Shown here piece by piece: positions 60,401 through 64,000 of a stretch of DNA of 64,000 nucleotides. A program made the position numbers and the translations under genes. This DNA is from Hymenolepis diminuta (taxonomy: Eukaryota > Platyhelminthes > Cestoda > Cyclophyllidea > Hymenolepididae), in contig CAADRB010000006.1 in the NCBI GenBank assembly GCA_900708905.1, positions 3,788,233-3,852,232 on the forward strand. The letters are read 5' to 3'. The notes below the pieces were generated by a model. It ran no database searches. It was given only the letters and a program-made list of their open reading frames with translations, and was not told where the DNA came from. The number at the start of each line of letters is the position of its first letter. Position 1 is the stretch's first letter.

Positions 60401-63400
60401 CGCTTCTTCGGCCCAAGCACCACTCTTAATACGAACTGTCTCGTGAATACTAGTTTTCACTTCCAACTGACGATCACACAGATAGAGGAACATTTTGCTG
60501 AAGAATGCGACATGTTGTCCATCAGTAGACCAGATGGCCTGACGAATCAGTTTGGTGTTTTTCAGCGTAGCAAGAGTTCTTCCATTAGAGACTGAATAAA
60601 GACTCAGACCCGAGGCATCACGAACTAGTATGTTGCCAGTACCTCCATAGAAGATATTATCAGCACCAGGAAGTTCAATTTTTTTCACCTTCTCGTTGGC
60701 TGAATTACGGACAGCTAAAGTACCCGGTGCCTCTAAGACAACAAATTTGTTTCGGCCAATCCACACCGCTCCTTGACCGTGTCCAGTGCGACTTTCTGCT
60801 GGGGTGTCAGTGGCTGCACCGTCCCTTGGCAACTGGTAGAGGTCATAGGTTACCTGAGATATGGTGTAATTGGTTGTTCCAGATTCGGTGAACTTTGGTC
60901 GACAGGTTATAATCACGGAGTTCTCGATATGGTTGTAGGCAATTGCAAAGGGTGTTCCATAACTAAAAGACACAGAAAAGAACAATTATTAATTTCCAGC
61001 TATTTAGTGGAAATTAAAAATACTCTTCATACATTTGATTAAAAGGGACATAGGGAATATTTTCTCCAGAAAAGCAAGTTGAGTAATGGGTTATTATATT
61101 AAATTAAATGATATTGGATTATTATTCGGGAAATTAGATGGTTTAATTCCTCCCCTTAATTATGAAAATCGGATGAAATCATTTTTAGGCGAATTTTCAT
61201 TAAAATTAGTAAATTCAGATAAATAGGAATAATCCAATTATGAGAAAGATCGTACTCCAAAAACACTCACACAAAGCCAAAAGTAAATTGTTTTCCTTGA
61301 GAGGAGAAAATCTCAATACTTTTTTAGACAGTAAAACTTACGATTAAAATCTAAAGTTATGTGGCTTGAGGGTAAATTAGACGCATTCAGCAGTTAAAAC
61401 AATTTCAAGTAAAATATTGACTCCGCCAAATGTATAAGAAAAGATACACAAAATTTTGATAAATGTCGATCAACTTATTGGGACAAGGGAATAAAAAATT
61501 GGGGAAGAGGGAAGCACACAGAGTTCCTATAATTGAGAGACTTTTGCCTTCAATGATCGTATTTTCAACTTACATTTGACTTAATTTAATTTTCGGATCC
61601 GTTCAAAGTCTAATTTATTTATCGTATACTGACTATCAAACTTCAACAGTGATCTTATTCTCAATACCATTATCTAATTTTATACCCCGCTCTGTTTATC
61701 GACCTTCACACATCATATAAAGCTACCATTTTCAAGTTAAAGGCTGACCCCAGATCTGTGTTTTTCCTAATACAAATATTCCACCACCCACTCTGTTTTC
61801 TTCCTCTAATGTGACAGTGGAAAAGGCAATATCACAGATGGTTTTTCCGGTCTTGCATTGACATGCCCTAAGCAGGAACATCTCTTGCAACACGTTCGAC
61901 GGCCAGAGACAAATTATAACAAATAAATGGCCATTTCAATCATTGATTGAGGAGATCCGGTTTATATTCTCAAATAAATTGCTCCTATAATACTTATGAG
62001 ATGAGCACCCATGAACCTTATAGCCATGTACATAACTGTCGCCACAATATCAACGCAAGGTCGTCTAAGGATAGAAAGTACGTTGATAGTACATCAATCT
62101 TAGAGAATTCACGTGCACGGTCTAGGGTCTTCCTCAAGCAAACAAAAACTAGTGGGGAGAGGAAGAAAATAGACTTGAACTGTACATTTACTCATAGTTA
62201 GATGTCTGTTGACAAAACAGGAGAATGACGAAAATGCCCATGACGACATGTAAAAAGCAGTTTTGAGTTTGTTGTAATAGGGAAAGTTTGAGGGAAAAGG
62301 AACAATAAATTTGAACTGTAATGATACGCATGTTGTATGTTTAATTAGAGGTAGCAGTTTTCACCCAAAGACATGAGCTGAAATCAATAAACAGGGAGAC
62401 TGAGGTCAATACGAAGCAATAACAGAAAAAAAGAATAACTACTTACACATGCAGACATTATGAAAAAAGAAAATAACTGAAAATGTAAAGATTTTTTAGA
62501 ATTCAAAACCCATAAGAATCTAAATAAAGAATAATTTATTTCAATAATTCTTCTAATTACAAACACAAGTGCAAACTAGAGAACCATCATAACGTCAAGT
62601 GTCTTGCAATACTTAGCAATAAGTAACTAACATACAGTCATTTTTATCTAACAAAATTACATCAGCAAATTGACTAAGAAATTCAATTTGTAATACTAAT
62701 TAAAAACATTAATGAATATATCTAGGTTCTGGGAAATAAAATCAAGACTACTTCACCTTTAGCATTGGAGAAGTCCTGGCCGACGCTGAACAAATTTAAG
62801 CATAAAAGAGGGAGAAAAATGGGCGTCACCATACTAAAACGCATGACTTAGTGAGGAAATTAAACCTAACATATCTTCGAATCAAACGGTCATAACTATC
62901 TACTTGTAAAATTATAAGTAGCAATGTTGAACACAATAACGCAAACCCAACCTACTCTTTGAGGGTCATAACGGGTGAGTCTCTAGTAGTCGCAAAATTG
63001 AGTTTTCTCAGCTGTTTCGCCCTCACATAGAAGAGAACATCTTTGTGGAGAGTCCACGCAGGTCTTTCACGTTCCAACTTGAACACAATCATGCCTTCGT
63101 CGTGACCAGCAGCAAAAAGATTGTGTGAGGGATGTGCGGCCAGAATCCAGAAGCGGTCGGAGTCGCGGCGAATTGTAGCTACACAGGAGCGTTTAGCTAA
63201 ATCCCAAACACGAATAGTCTTGTCCTCTGAATCAGAAATGAGAAGGTCCTGTCTAGGATGGAAGATGGCACAACTCACATTGTTGGTGTGACCGCGGAGA
63301 GTGTCCAAATGCCAGGCTTTGGTTTCTATTGCCAAAAATACAAATGTGTACTTACTTTAACCGTTTTCAGATTAGGCGGATACCGTTCAATCATAAACTT

Positions 63401-64000
63401 CGTGGAGGATAAAGGCAATATAAACATATCTACTCAAATATAACTAGTAGAATTATTATATTTTGCATTTTGAATAAAACTGATAAACGCAATTGAATTA
63501 GCAATAACCTACTTAATATCAGCTCGAAGTAACGTAAACTGACAGAGTGGCTCAGAAGTACACACAGATAATATTATTAAAACGAGTGATAATTATAATG
63601 GCCTTAAATTAAGAAAATTTAGCCTTGCAACAAAGTTCAAGCATAAGGAAATTTAAACTAGTCTCATTTAATTAATCCAGTCATAAGCAAAAATTAGTAA
63701 ACTATACAGATGCATTTGATGTGAAAGCTGAAACTCAACAGTTATGTACATGTAGTTCATGTTTACGAGAGTTAATATAATTTACCTCATACATTTCTGG
63801 AATGAATGATGGCGAATCTGTACAATAAATATATATATACTACTAATTTAAAATAAGTAGAGTCATATATCAATAGGACGTAAAAAACGTGAAAGCATTG
63901 GGCTTACCAGTAATGCGCCAAATACGAATTTGCCTATCATCCGATGCGGAGACAATGATGGGCAAGGTGGGATGAAACACGACCCAGTTGACACCCCGCT
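51027..64000 (-). CDS. COPA: Coatomer subunit alpha (alpha-COP), 3' part, six exons, N-terminus outside window
   Basis: Alpha-COP is the scaffold of the COPI coat for retrograde Golgi-ER and intra-Golgi traffic; its WD40 propeller reads dilysine cargo tails and its C-terminus binds epsilon-COP. Exons in transcription order: 64000-63908 (open at the window edge), 63325-62956, 60962-59323, 58652-58473, 55727-55288 and 51464-51027. They join in frame to about 1,052 residues ending MPKSR. The start, missing here, would add roughly 200 residues (the human protein is about 1,224). All five introns are GT-AG: 582, 1993, 670, 2745 and 3823 nt. Visible landmarks are the last WD40 blades, the family-diagnostic block [27 protein letters not shown] TPR-like helices, an acidic linker before [16 protein letters not shown], and the C-terminal block [20 protein letters not shown]. 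The match to animal COPA is continuous, with no break or frameshift. Confidence 0.97.
51465..55287 (-). other. COPA intron 5 (3.8 kb)
   Basis: GTAATT donor at 55287, TGTTTTAG acceptor ending at 51465. It contains repeat R copy 3. No coding content was recognised in either strand. Confidence 0.9.
51725..51990 (+). repeat. dispersed repeat family R, copy 3 (in COPA intron)
   Basis: GGCCCGTAAGCCATTTGTCG with TTTTTCCCCCATTACG opens the element. CGCCTCCTTCCCATCTTCTG, GAAGTTCTTAAAGCTGGAAA and ATTTTTTCTCCTCTACTG follow. This is inside the 3.8-kb intron before the last COPA exon. Confidence 0.6.
55288..55727 (-). CDS. COPA: COPA exon e (COPI C-terminal domain, first part)
   Basis: The exon is 440 nt. 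It opens [19 protein letters not shown] and runs through [34 protein letters not shown] and [11 protein letters not shown] to KETDE before GTAATT. These are the hallmark blocks of the epsilon-COP-binding C-terminal domain. The proline/serine-rich surface loop after YSHRNARG is the least conserved part. Confidence 0.95.
57174..57184 (+). repeat. poly-G homopolymer
   Basis: An uninterrupted run of eleven G in the intron between COPA exons d and e. The length is prone to sequencing error. Confidence 0.7.
58088..58290 (+). repeat. dispersed repeat family R, copy 4 (in COPA intron)
   Basis: TAGGCCTGTAAGCCGTCTAT with CGATTTCTCAACATTATGCG and TCTGTTCCACTAACTGG matches the head of the family. The later part (GAGAAGTGGTATGGACAG, then AGTTTTCTCTGTACTACT) is more diverged. 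It lies in the intron between COPA exons d and e. Confidence 0.5.
58473..58652 (-). CDS. COPA: COPA exon d (linker to C-terminal domain)
   Basis: The exon is 180 nt between TTTCTCATAG and GTAAGT. It reads [16 protein letters not shown], a serine/proline-rich spacer, then [11 protein letters not shown], matching the conserved SQLPVDHILAG entry to the C-terminal domain. The last base joins GC of the next exon to make the glycine. Confidence 0.93.
58653..59322 (-). other. COPA intron 3 (670 nt)
   Basis: GTTAGT donor at 59322, TCTCATAG acceptor ending at 58653. Nothing recognised inside. Confidence 0.9.
59323..60962 (-). CDS. COPA: COPA exon c (second propeller and solenoid)
   Basis: This 1,640-nt exon is the largest of the gene. 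It starts after GTCTTTTAG and encodes the second, WD-associated propeller and then the alpha-solenoid (for example [12 protein letters not shown] and [17 protein letters not shown]). It ends in a very acidic low-complexity linker with repeated D, E and G. The donor is GTTAGT at 59322. The codon split across the intron is glycine, continuing the glycine run into the next exon. Confidence 0.96.
60963..62955 (-). other. COPA intron 2 (2.0 kb)
   Basis: GTAGGT donor at 62955, TCTTTTAG acceptor ending at 60963. A possible repeat R fragment lies at 61770-61840; nothing else recognised. Confidence 0.9.
61770..61840 (+). repeat. dispersed repeat family R, possible short fragment (in COPA intron)
   Basis: AAATATTCCACCACCC, TTTTCTTCCTCTAATG and GTGGAAAAGGCAATATC resemble the core of family R with the GAGTTCGTAAAGCT block deleted. 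The match is short and could be chance in AT-rich DNA. Confidence 0.25.
62956..63325 (-). CDS. COPA: COPA exon b (two WD40 blades)
   Basis: The exon is 370 nt, entered at phase 1 and left at phase 2. It encodes the blade around [17 protein letters not shown] with [10 protein letters not shown], then the blade [20 protein letters not shown], followed by [11 protein letters not shown], the end of the N-terminal propeller. The donor is GTAGGT at 62955. Reading past it meets TAG at once, which fixes the boundary. Confidence 0.95.
63326..63907 (-). other. COPA intron 1 of the visible part (582 nt)
   Basis: GTAAGC donor at 63907, GGCAATAG acceptor ending at 63326. It carries a short TA run near 63828; nothing else recognised. 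Confidence 0.9.
63908..64000 (-). CDS. COPA: COPA exon a (partial, WD40 blade)
   Basis: It reads [20 protein letters not shown] and then [10 protein letters not shown], a WD40 blade with the canonical DDR-IW ending. The exon ends one base into a codon before GTAAGC, and the next exon supplies AA, giving glutamate. The exon continues past position 64000. Confidence 0.93.

Noticed and set aside
1..64000. CRISPR arrays, rRNA genes, known microRNAs, viral or bacterial genes
   Set aside because: No regularly spaced identical repeats, no rRNA-like conserved blocks and no recognised microRNA seed with hairpin were seen. The recognised genes are eukaryotic.

Overview
The window looks like nuclear DNA of a metazoan with small, old repeats, most probably a parasitic flatworm. 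It is AT-rich. Protein-coding sequence is sparse: three recognisable genes in 64 kb. One gene is cut by micro-introns of 33-40 nt while another carries introns of up to 3.8 kb, a mixture typical of platyhelminths. A cestode is my best guess, but nothing here fixes genus or species. There is no sign of bacterial, viral or organellar DNA.

Layout. 1-19.8 kb is intergenic: one decayed mariner transposase (4847-5560), SINE-like elements, poly-purine tracts and a perfect RFX X-box. 19.8-20.9 kb, minus strand, is a compact seven-part (at least six-exon) PIH1D1 orthologue, the R2TP co-chaperone subunit. 20.9-30.8 kb is intergenic with several copies of the same SINE-like repeat. 30.82-32.68 kb, plus strand, is an intronless 618-codon CBL E3 ubiquitin ligase with the whole TKB-linker-RING core and a C-terminal UBA. 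32.7-51.0 kb is intergenic with more SINE-like copies, a 110-bp direct repeat pair and a second X-box. 51.03-64.0 kb, minus strand, is the 3' part of COPA (alpha-COP of the COPI coat): six exons giving about 1,052 residues. Its N-terminal exons lie beyond position 64000.

The three genes act in separate housekeeping or signalling processes: complex assembly with HSP90, receptor tyrosine kinase down-regulation, and Golgi-ER vesicle traffic. Nothing suggests co-regulation. The least ordinary signals are a multi-copy tRNA-derived SINE-like family, two probable GC-AG micro-introns in PIH1D1, a CBL tail without any tyrosine, and a pair of identical 14-nt X-box sites in opposite orientation. I saw no clear undescribed multi-gene system.
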